Below are positions 55,941-64,000 of a stretch of 64,000 bases of DNA, one piece after another. The stretch comes from Sorghum bicolor (taxonomy: Eukaryota > Streptophyta > Magnoliopsida > Poales > Poaceae). Under the pieces are notes generated by a model. That model had not been told where the DNA came from. It searched no databases and worked only from the letters and a program-made list of their open reading frames with translations. The DNA lies in NCBI RefSeq assembly GCF_000003195.3, contig NC_012870.2:27548202-27612201 (forward strand). The letters are read 5' to 3'. The number at the start of each line of letters is the position of its first letter. Position 1 is the stretch's first letter. The translations under genes and the position numbers were made by a program.

Positions 55941-55959
55941 TTCCCCGGCAACGGTGCCA
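55941..55959 (-). other. Element B primer-binding site (tRNA-Asp-like)
   Basis: On the minus strand TGGCACCGTTGCCGGGGAA lies eight bases after the 5' LTR (which begins at 55968). Confidence 0.75.
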
Positions 55960-55967
55960 AAAATGCT

Positions 55968-57619
55968 TGTTGGGTATTCTTAACGTCATTACCAAAAGTA
56001 GACTTAGTTTTCTAATTCTAATAACGGCGCCAAAAATGCCAAACCTATCTCTCATACCACTTAAGCCAAGTTGTCATCCCCAGCATGACATAAGAGACGC
56101 AGTATTGAAATATGCAATTGCTCTTCTAAATAAATAATAAATGAGATCTGCAAGTGCACAGATTAATACCGATGTAGCATTTTAACCGGGAAGTATTCCA
56201 GGTATCGTTATTTATATTTTTACCACTGGGAAGGGATTAGTAATCATCAATGTTGATTATAGAATGGAATATCAGATTGAGTATCTATCATTGCATGTAT
56301 AATTGAGAACATTTATCTATCTCTTTCATACAGGGATAAGTGTCACATAAAAGATATATAAAGTATGAATGCTGACAAAGATAATTAATCTGATCAGCAT
56401 AACTTAGCCACATATAAATACGATAAGCACCTCAATAGATATTCTAGCAAGTCATTAGCATGGAATTAGGACGAACTACAAGAATATTCCCTAAGTTATT
56501 CATAACTATACAGTCTAGCATATCATAGTTAGTGCAATTACACTTGGCAATCATTGCGAGACAGGACTACGCCCATGCATAGTGATATTATCAAGGAATA
56601 TGAAAAACATCGCAATCACTCTCCTATAATAGTGTTGCTCTACCAGCCCAATACACGAGAGGGGGACTATATAAGAATCAATGGAGCTGTCACTACCACG
56701 AACTACCCCGCGATCCGGCATATAGGGTACAATCATAGATAAATACGGTATAGGCACCACGCCCACACAATACTTATCATTTACCCACTGTACACATGGA
56801 TAAATGCTATACGATCCTAAACATGTATATAATTCCAATCTAACTAAGCCAAGTATATAACTATAATAAACTAAGAATAATATAATTGCGAATATAAACA
56901 AGTAGAGCAAAGTCATAATCAATATATTAAAGTAGAACAAAGTCATATTCATAATATTGAAGAACAAAGATGAACAATTGAAGAACAAGAGAGGAATTAC
57001 CAAGAATCCTCTTGACAGATTCGAAAACCAATCGAAGATTGACTCCTTCTAGTTCTAATCCTATGTAGCTATGCTAATCTAGAGATCTAATTGATGTGGT
57101 GGCTCTAGGGTTTGATCAGAGGCTTCTTCTCCCAAGATGAATAATGAATTAGGGGTCTGAGCTCTCTCCTCCAGGGGCCAGGGGGTCTGGTTATATAGTC
57201 CTTCCAAGTGAATATGGGCCGTCGGATCAAACCGACATTGATTGAACGGTTATCCTTGATCCTTTAGGTCGGTGGAGCATGATCCGCGAGATTGGCCGTG
57301 ATTGGTGGAAAGGCCAGGGCGGGCGCCCTAGGGGGGAGGGCGGGCGCCCTGCCCCCGAGCCCGTCCGGTCTCCCGTTCGTTCCCGTGGCTTCTGGACTCT
57401 TCTAGATGTAGGATAATTGCGCGGCACATTAATATCTCTATGTAAACCCGACGTGTGGGCCTTTCTTCCATATTTCCTGATAACCCCCTGCAGAAATAGA
57501 CAAACACCAAAACTCATGGAATTCTGTCAGATAAAACCCTAAGTCTGGATGTTGATTGCATTTGGATCCTTTTCTTTGTTTATTTGATAATTAAATTTGA
57601 TACTTAAGGACCGTCAACA
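55968..57619 (-). repeat. Element B 5' LTR and promoter
   Basis: 1652 bp. Minus-strand TATA box CTATATAA at 57198-57191. Perfect GGGCGCCC palindromes at 57321-57328 and 57342-57349, 21 bp apart. An open frame at 56551-57003 (minus) parallels the one in the other LTR. Confidence 0.93.
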
Positions 57620-57860
57620 CTCACCACGATTGAAGTGCTACATCGTTATCTGTGCGCTTGCAGAGTTACCCCTGGTACATCTTGCGTCATTGCTAGAGTT
57701 TAGCATTGCTTAGCATTTCTGGAGCCGTTGCTCAGGGTAGCCTGACACCCTATCCTAGTAACAGCTCAGGCTTGCATTTAAGTAGCGCTGGTTAGGCGCC
57801 ACCATTTCTAGATACTTGTCACATCTTACTCTAGCCGGTGTGTGTTAAGATTTGCCAACA
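57620..57860 (+). repeat. Element C 5' LTR, right part
   Basis: Resumes after the CTCAC duplication (57620-57624) and ends TTTGCCAACA at 57860, giving a total LTR length of about 1.82 kb. Confidence 0.8.
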
Positions 57861-57868
57861 AGCATTTT

Positions 57869-57886
57869 TGGCGCCGTTGCCGGAGA
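57869..57886 (+). other. Element C primer-binding site (tRNA-Asp-like)
   Basis: TGGCGCCGTTGCCGGAGA lies eight bases after the LTR end, in the same position and nearly the same sequence as in A, A' and B. Confidence 0.75.
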
Positions 57887-58107
57887 AAGCATAGCCTAGA
57901 AATTTGTAGCAGGAACGAATTTGGTAAAACATCATCAACTTAGGATCAACTAGTTGTAAGCAGTTACCCCTGCCTGTGTTTCTCTTCATTGTGAAACCAA
58001 GTAGTGTATGAGTGATTTCCAGTTCAAGGCAACCACATTAGCCGATTCAGAGATCTCGAAGGAATTCTAGACTTCGTCTAGTCCACCATCAGAGATCTAG
58101 CTCACAC

Positions 58108-58905
58108 TTGAACTCACTCAAGGAAGGAAGCTTAGCACTAAGAATCAGGATGTTGATGGTTAACCAACCGATTGCCGACTTCTCATCTCCCTCTGCGACC
58201 CATATCTCATTGGGACCGCAAGTGGAGATTAGAGATATTGACTTTGAGATCCAGCCATCGCTAATCTGTATGGAGCAAGCTAGTACATTTAGTGGGAAAC
58301 CACACAAGGATGCAAACACACACCTTCAGAACTTTCTAGAAGTGTGTAGCACCATCGCTATCAAAGGAGTCACAGTGGGAGCCATCCGCCGTTGCTTGTT
58401 CCCATTCTCTCTGCTTGGGAAAGTAAAGCAATGGTTCTACGCTCTCCCTAATGATGTTAACACATGGAGTGAGTGTGCTACAACATTCCTCAACAAGTGC
58501 TTCCCAATGAGCAAAACATCAGCTCTGCAGGCAAGAATCTCCAGCTTCCATCAAAAGGTAGAAGAGACCATTCCCAAAGCATGGGAACATCTCTAGGAGT
58601 ACATTCGGGAATGCCCTCATCATGGAATCAAGGAATGGCTCCTGATCCAAGGTTTCTACCATGGGTTAACACTAGATGCCCGTAGTCTCCTTGATGCTGC
58701 TGCAAGAGGATCATTCACATCTCTCAATGTCACACAAGCAAAGAAGCTCATTGAGAACATTGTGACAAATCGAGAGTGGAATGATGAACGTCCTAGACCC
58801 AAGAAAAGAGGCACCCACACCATCGAGGAGGTGAAAGCCATCTCTCAAAAGATGGAGCTCTTGATGAAGAAAATGGAAGAAACATCCAACTTCAAGAAAG
58901 ATTGA
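58108..58905 (+). pseudogene. Element C gag
   Basis: An Athila-type gag, recognisable by ADFSSPSATH, FEIQPSLICMEQ, HLQNFLEVCSTI and LGKVKQWFYA. It is open except for TAG at 58594-58596, where element A has CAA Gln, and closes with TGA at 58903-58905. The zinc knuckle that should follow is largely deleted; only CEV remains near 58960. Confidence 0.82.
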
Positions 58906-59238
58906 GAGGCCATCCAACAATACACCTCATCACGTGGCATTGAAGCAATCCAAAGGTGCGAGGTGTAGGAAGAAACTCCAGAGGTCGTCTCCGCATTCAA
59001 CAATGGGCAACCACAGTAAAGTGGACCGACTTCACGCTTCCAAGACCAAGGTAATTTTCAAAAATCTAGCTGGCCTACGCTTAGAGATCTTGTTATTAAT
59101 CAAGCTTAAATTAATGAAGGCATAAATAAAAGGTTGTTAGCTAACGACAAGACTCTTGAATTATTAACTTCTAAAATGAACTCTCTAGCTTCTGCTGTTA
59201 AGGACCAATAGAGCTTTAACAAGGTCTTAGAATCCCAG

Positions 59239-59808
59239 ATGACTCAAATTGCTGCTTCTGTTAATTCTTGTTATTCCTCAAATGCGGTGACCATGAGAGG
59301 GGGTAAGACCACTCGTGATCCACCATATCCTAACATGACAAGGAAACTAGCAAGGAAGGACAACCAGGATGAAGAAGACAAGGTAGAAGAAGAAGAGCTT
59401 CCATCAACAGAAGAAAGTACCAAGTTCAATGGGAAAGTGGCACCACATGAGTTTTACGATACAAACCTACTGATGCCATTCCCCAGGACGAGGATTCAAA
59501 AGACCGATGAACAATTCAGCAAATTTGTTGAGGTAATTCGACAATTATATGTCAATATCCCGTTACTTGATGCAATGCAGGTTCTAACCTACGCCAAGTA
59601 CCTGATAGACATCCTCAACAACAAGAAGCCACTACCTAAAACCGAGGTAATTAAACTAACTGAGGAATGCAGCGAAGTCATCTTGAATAAATTCCCAGAG
59701 AAGAAGAAGGACCCTAGGTGCCCACCATTGATTCCTCCATCGGGACACAACATTTTGAGCATGCACTGTGCGACTTGGGAGCAAGCGTCCGTGTCATGCC
59801 AAAGGTAA
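59239..59808 (+). pseudogene. Element C gag C-terminal region
   Basis: It contains the acidic linker and the block FPRTRIQKTDEQFSKFVEVIRQLYVNIPL followed by YAKYLIDILNNKK, broken here at 20 residues only for description. This segment is diagnostic of Athila gag-pol between nucleocapsid and protease. The true frame is lost near 59725 by a one-base deletion before the protease. Confidence 0.8.
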
Positions 59809-60215
59809 TTTTTGACAAATTAAATCATACTACCTTGTCCCCTACATCAATATATTTTCAGCTAGCGGATCAGTCGATTCGCCATCCAACGGGAGTAGCT
59901 GAGAACATCCCTGTCAAGATACGTGATTTCATCGTTCCTGTGGATTTCGTAGTTCTTGACATGGAAGTTGACAAAAAGGTTCCCCTCATCCTTGGGAGAC
60001 CATTCCTCAGCACTGCCAAGGCACATATTGATGTTGGAGCCGGAGAAATTCAATTTACCATCAATGGGGCTCAGGAGAAATTCAACTTCAAGCCAAAAGC
60101 TGAGCAGTGCTCAATGATCTTGGCTACAGAGCTGGCTACAATTATTTCCCTGACGCACACCAAAAAGAAGGCTAAATCAAAACCACGAGCAAAAGCCAAG
60201 CAGATATGGAAGTGA
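59726..60215 (+). pseudogene. Element C protease
   Basis: A retropepsin-like domain with ALCDLGASVRVMPK and a VVLDMEVDKKVPLILGRPFLST flap/ILG region, followed by a basic tail (KKKAKSKPRAKAK). Only one protease-like unit is present, unlike elements A and B. The frame closes with TGA at 60213-60215 and no RT follows. Confidence 0.82.
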
Positions 60216-61467
60216 AAAATAGTGCCTCCGCCCGAGAAGGCCCCTACAGCACCTCAGGGAAGTCCTGATGAAAGGACCTGAGGCAACTACTCTACCATCC
60301 AGGTAAGTCAAACCAAGGTGAGTTTTCAAACTTTTGAAATTCAGCATTTATTTTCAGCATTTAATTATTAGTTTTTCTTTATTCAAAACATTTTTTCTGT
60401 CGACCACAGTTGTGCATAATAAAACCTAAAATCAACCTCTGCTTAACATGCTGAGCAAATGGACACCAGGTGAGACCCAAGGCTAGGTCAGCCGACCTGC
60501 CCTTGGTGGGTCCACCTGCTCAATTTTGCTCCATCATCACACAATCCCATGCTCATATCTGTGCCAAAGTGAAAACTAAATTTAATGACATGAATTGCTT
60601 CACATGCCTACTAGAGAATCTAGATGAAGCTAGCTTGGTAACTTTTGTGACTTGAAGCAAAGAAGTTTTACTGCACAATGCATGATTGCTCTGATTGAGT
60701 GCCACCAGAGCCTGGGGCGGCAAATCATGGTCGGCCGACCTTGATATTGGGCCCACCTCCCTCCAGCTTCTGGTATTTGTGATCTTATGGCTCTAGGATG
60801 AGTGTTGCAAGAATGTAAGAAAGGTGGCTGTCGACTTAATTTCCTAGGAATTAGTGGCTCTCCCTCACCTTCTTGCTTAGGAAAATATAATTAACAAATT
60901 GGCCATAAATAATCCAAGGGACTAGAGGAAAATTTTCATGACAATCCTTCTCCCTAACCTCACTTATGCCCCAATCCACCATTCATTTTGGCTAAGCAAG
61001 CTTATTTAGCACTAAGCTAATCACAAAAGGATGAGGAGGATTCTCCTGTGAGAATTCATGACACAAAATGCCACCAATCCTAGTCTTGTCTTGCCCCCTC
61101 TCTTTTGCTTTCTTTCCTTTCATCACTTCATCCAAGAAAGGGAGATGCCATGCACCACCATCCAAAGCATGTTATGCATGCAACCAACATGGAATGACCT
61201 CCACTCACTCTCATCTTTGGCACAAAGCAAAAGGGGGAAGAAAGATGGGTCGGTCGACCCATGATGAAGGACACCATCACATGCCTTGTGACCCATCTCT
61301 CATTGCATTGCTCCTGGTGAATTCAAACTTTGAAAATGTGGAGAGAGGCTGGTCGGCCGACCGTGCTTTGGTGCACCCAGCACATTCACTTGCTTGCATT
61401 GGATTCCACAAGATAGGTGCCACGGCCACATAGCAAAACTACCCAGAAGTGAATATTGACCAACCTC
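60216..61467. promoter_or_regulatory. Element C internal spacer with palindromic modules
   Basis: There is no convincing protein frame. Four GGTC-NNCC-GACC-type palindromes occur at 60486-60497, 60729-60740 (perfect), 61248-61259 and 61351-61362 (perfect). Three are followed by a GGNCC/GGGCCCACC-like site. The same module is in the LTR. It looks like a promoter region for the downstream ORF. Confidence 0.5.
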
Positions 61468-61475
61468 TATAAATA
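61468..61475 (+). promoter_or_regulatory. TATA box of the ORF1-like gene in element C
   Basis: TATAAATA lies 181 bases upstream of the ATG at 61649 and is followed by a C/A-rich leader without ATG, as in plant 5' leaders. The nearest palindrome (61351-61362) is about 105 bases upstream. Confidence 0.6.
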
Positions 61476-61648
61476 CACACCAACACTTCCCCTTACTCTC
61501 ACCTTCATCCGAACACACTCACACTCTTGTGCACTCAACCAACTAGCAAGAAACCCATTCTCTTCTCCATTTCTTAACCATCCTTTTCTCCAAAACAAAA
61601 ATCCAAAAACATTTTCTTTTTATCCTTACTATCCAAGAGTTCATCGTC

Positions 61649-63100
61649 ATGAAGAAAGTCAGCGGTTGGGGGAAGTCGGTGCTCCATCGAATTTCCTTTA
61701 GCTCTAGTGACTCCTCCATGCAAGATGCCCGGAGTCAAGCATCAAGGGAGCAAGTATCATCTCCACCACCTCAAGTTAATGAAGAAGCCGTCCCCGAGAG
61801 AATTCAAGATGAGGAAACCGGCATATGGCTCACTCCTGCTGAGATGGAGAAGCTTGAGGAACTCCGTGACTGTGAATTTATTCACACAAAGGTGATATCT
61901 CTTGACTTTCTCCAAAGCATGGGCTTATATGATGAATTCACAGAAGTTTTCATGAAAATGGGGTGGGATGAATTTTGGGATTTGTCTAATGTAAAAGGAA
62001 GTAAAATTCTCACCCTAGAAGTTTTAAGCACCCTAAGAATAACCACAGAGAAAATTTATTTCAGAGTGCTTAATAATGAGTTTGACCTTCTATGGGATGT
62101 TTTCTCTACATGTCTTCGTTTTGATAATCCCAACATTAAAATTGAGCATGCCACTAAGCACATGAACAAGAAAGAATTTTGGTATGAAATCACTGGGGAA
62201 AATTATGAGGGATGGCAACCACGTACTAGTCACATATGCAATCCTACCTTGCTTTTCTTGCACCAGTGGATAGGACTCACTTTGTTCCCTCGAGATGACA
62301 TAAGAATTGTCAGGGAAATTGACACTAGGATCCATTTTGCCATCGTTCATAAAATTCAAATTTCACTAGTGGTAGAAATGGCTAAACATTGGATATGGGC
62401 ATCATCCCAACCAAGGAGGTGGGCCATTGAATTTACTTCTATGATTACAAAATTTTGTGCACACCTAAATCTGCTCAATAACTTTGATAGATACATAATT
62501 ACTCCTAGAGTTGTCTTGCACAAAAGATTTTACATTCAGGGGCAATATCCTAAGGGTGGAGCAAATAACTCAGTGTTCTTAAAAGTTTATAATACCCATG
62601 AAACAATTTTATTGCCCTATGAAGAACTAAAAATATATAGTGGCAAACCATTACTCCCTATGTGCAAAAGACATATGAGGCATGCAGGACCAACCACACG
62701 TGCAAGAGCATGAGCTGCAGGTGATGATGATGATAGTGATTACAAGGGAAGTTTTAGTGGGATGCAGACGTCCCAGTTGGGACGCAGGTCTGGTGCCCAT
62801 AGTGGCCGTATGTCTTGTTCTTCTTTGCAGGATTCACGGCCCCGTGCTCAACGCATTGACATGGACATGCAAAACACTGCAACTCAAACCCAGCAAGCCC
62901 TCCTAGATCTCCAAGTCCAACAAAACATAGGCTGGAACAGGATGTATGCACACCATGAGAGGCCACTACCACCAGATATTCCATTCATTCCTATGCCACC
63001 ACAGTGGCAGCAAGACCCATCTCCACAGTATCCTCCACCATATCCTCAGCAGCCCTCATATCCTCCACCATATCCATATAACTATCCACCATATGAGTGA
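61649..63100 (+). pseudogene. ATHILA ORF-1-like protein of element C
   Basis: The ATG at 61649 opens 354 codons to TGA at 62711-62713. The same frame then stays open to TGA at 63098-63100, so the original product was probably about 483 residues. Residues 70-330 fit the plant ATHILA ORF-1 family (Pfam PF03078): LTLEVLSTLRI, a TSHICNPTLLFLHQWIGLTLF segment (first 20 residues quoted in part) and late RAVRQ-like basic helices. The C-terminus after the stop is Gln-rich, then a Pro/Tyr-rich tail of YPPPYP repeats. The TGA is one C-to-T step from CGA Arg. Function in Athila is unknown; a structural or nucleic-acid role is possible. It has no signal peptide or membrane span, so it is not an obvious envelope protein. 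Confidence 0.75.
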
Positions 63101-64000
63101 GGAGGCATGAGAAGAGACAAGCTTGGGGGAGATCCTCCCCCACCAAGGTAAGCATTCTGGCCCCTTTTAAAATTTATTGCAATTTCAATTTGCCATGCAT
63201 GCCATCTTTCTCTTGGAAATGATGAATAGTTGCTCTGTTAATATTTCTCTAGTATCTATCACTCAACTTAGTATTTTTCTAAGTATGGATCACTTGGCTC
63301 ACATAAGACAACCATGAACCTGATTTCTTTCTGTGGGTTGCAAGTGCTAAAACTACGTCTAAGTTGTTGTGAGATATGAGATAGTAAGACAAGAGCTGCT
63401 ATATTTTTATTCTAAGCTTGCATGATTATCGGAGAATTTATTTGGAAAAAAATCTAAAAACAATGGTTCCTCAATGATTATAAAATTCCTACCAAGGCCA
63501 AATATTTATGCTCCATAGATATATACATACTTTAGCCATAGCTGCTTGCAATTGTTGGGGTTTTGTCAAGGATTGAACTCAACTTAGATTGGAGTCATAT
63601 GTTTAGACTGAGACACACTTTGCACCCACCAAATAAAGCCAATTCTTACACTGAGGATTGCGCACAACATGCACCCTTCCATCCACCAGAAAAAAGCTCT
63701 TCTCCTATACTAGGAGAAAGCAACAAAATTTTTGCTAGGAAAATACTCCATCCATTTTTTCAAATTGATCTTTCTCTCAGTATCCTTTAGAGAGACATGA
63801 CCAAAAAAAACTTGGTAGCCATGTGTCAAAATATTCTAAGAAAGAAAGATCATGCAATAAAAGGAGTATAGTTTAGTGATAGGATCCATTCCACACACTT
63901 GCACGTCTCAGTCTAGCTTCTGCCTTTGGTCTTAACTTAGTTTGGTTTTTGATTTATCCCCATACAAGAAGCAAGTATGCCCACCTTCCACACCTACCGA
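63101..64000. other. Element C 3' non-coding interior
   Basis: AT-rich to the window end, with no supported frame. It begins with the AAGCTTGGGGGAG block and hairpin at 63125-63141. The polypurine tract and 3' LTR must lie further right. Confidence 0.5.
63125..63141 (+). other. G/C hairpin after the ORF1-like gene
   Basis: GGGGGAG (63125-63131) pairs with CTCCCCC (63135-63141) across a 3-base ATC loop. It lies 24 bases after the ORF stop. A related GGGGGAGATCCCTC occurs in A' at 35943-35956. Confidence 0.6.

Larger units (their letters stand above)
42921..57619 (-). mobile_element. Element B: Athila-like double-protease retrotransposon nested in element C
   Basis: Both LTRs are 1652 bp (42921-44572 and 55968-57619) and the target duplication CTCAC is perfect (42916-42920 and 57620-57624). 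Primer site and genes read on the minus strand. The interior has gag and two tandem retropepsin-like domains but no RT or integrase. It is interrupted by element D at 47951-54416. LTR start, purine tract and part of the 3' UTR match element A', the likely helper type. Confidence 0.95.
41338..64000 (+). mobile_element. Element C: Athila-like element, 3' end outside window
   Basis: The 5' LTR is 41338-42920 plus 57620-57860, split by element B. A tRNA-Asp-like primer site follows, then decayed gag and protease frames, a 1.4-kb spacer with its own promoter-like features, and an ATHILA-ORF1-like gene. No RT, RNase H or integrase is visible before the window ends, so this copy looks non-autonomous. 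The left target flank is near TATGT; the right one is not available. Confidence 0.85.

Noticed and set aside
61649..63100. Envelope protein
   Set aside because: No signal peptide, no transmembrane segment and no Cys-rich ectodomain; fits the ATHILA ORF-1 family better.
1..64000. CRISPR arrays, bacterial operons, phage genes
   Set aside because: The window is a plant nuclear sequence; repeats are explained by LTRs, CACTA subterminal motifs and MITEs.

Overview
This is a plant nuclear window, almost certainly from a panicoid grass of the maize/sorghum/sugarcane type. The main support is a CACTA transposon whose ends carry dense TTTGCCGAGTGT subterminal repeats, together with nested Ty3/gypsy elements and short GGCCCTGTTT-type MITEs typical of grasses. 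Only one host gene is visible. It encodes an ATP-dependent 6-phosphofructokinase of the plastid type (CDS 19769-23211, 13 coding exons, 524 codons, all joins in frame). Nearly everything else is transposable element.

Layout. 1-886: GC-rich flank with a microsatellite. 887-15170: a complete minus-strand Ty3/gypsy element of the Tat/Grande type. Its order on the minus strand is 5' LTR, gag, protease, RT-RNase H, integrase, then a six-exon gene on the opposite (plus) strand with its own TATA box, then the 3' LTR. 16869-18163: a non-autonomous CACTA element holding a tRNA-like sequence. About 18880-23770: the PFK gene, with a MITE in one intron. 23950-25500: MITEs and fragments of two LTR elements. 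26566-39160: a non-autonomous Athila-like element (A) with gag and protease-like domains. Its 3' LTR is interrupted by an Athila-lineage element (A', 31204-38270; perfect CTTAT duplication) with gag, protease, RT and RNase H but a deleted integrase. 40438-41170: copia gag debris. 41338 to the window end: a further Athila-like element (C). Its 5' LTR is split by minus-strand element B (42921-57619; perfect CTCAC duplication), which is itself split by plus-strand element D (47951-54416; perfect AAACA duplication). Element C carries gag, protease and a downstream ATHILA-ORF1-like gene with its own TATA promoter. Its 3' LTR lies outside the window.

How the parts work together. A', A, B and C share a tRNA-Asp-like primer site, and A', A and B share LTR starts and purine-rich 3' ends. 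A and B have no RT or integrase but carry gag plus two tandem protease-like domains, so they look like dependants of an A'-type autonomous partner. Two accessory genes, the antisense gene of the first element and the ORF1-like gene of element C, each seem to have a private TATA promoter separate from the LTR promoter. Most reading frames are broken by nonsense codons that are one C-to-T step from Gln (or Arg CGA), as expected for decay of methylated repeats. The PFK frame is intact.
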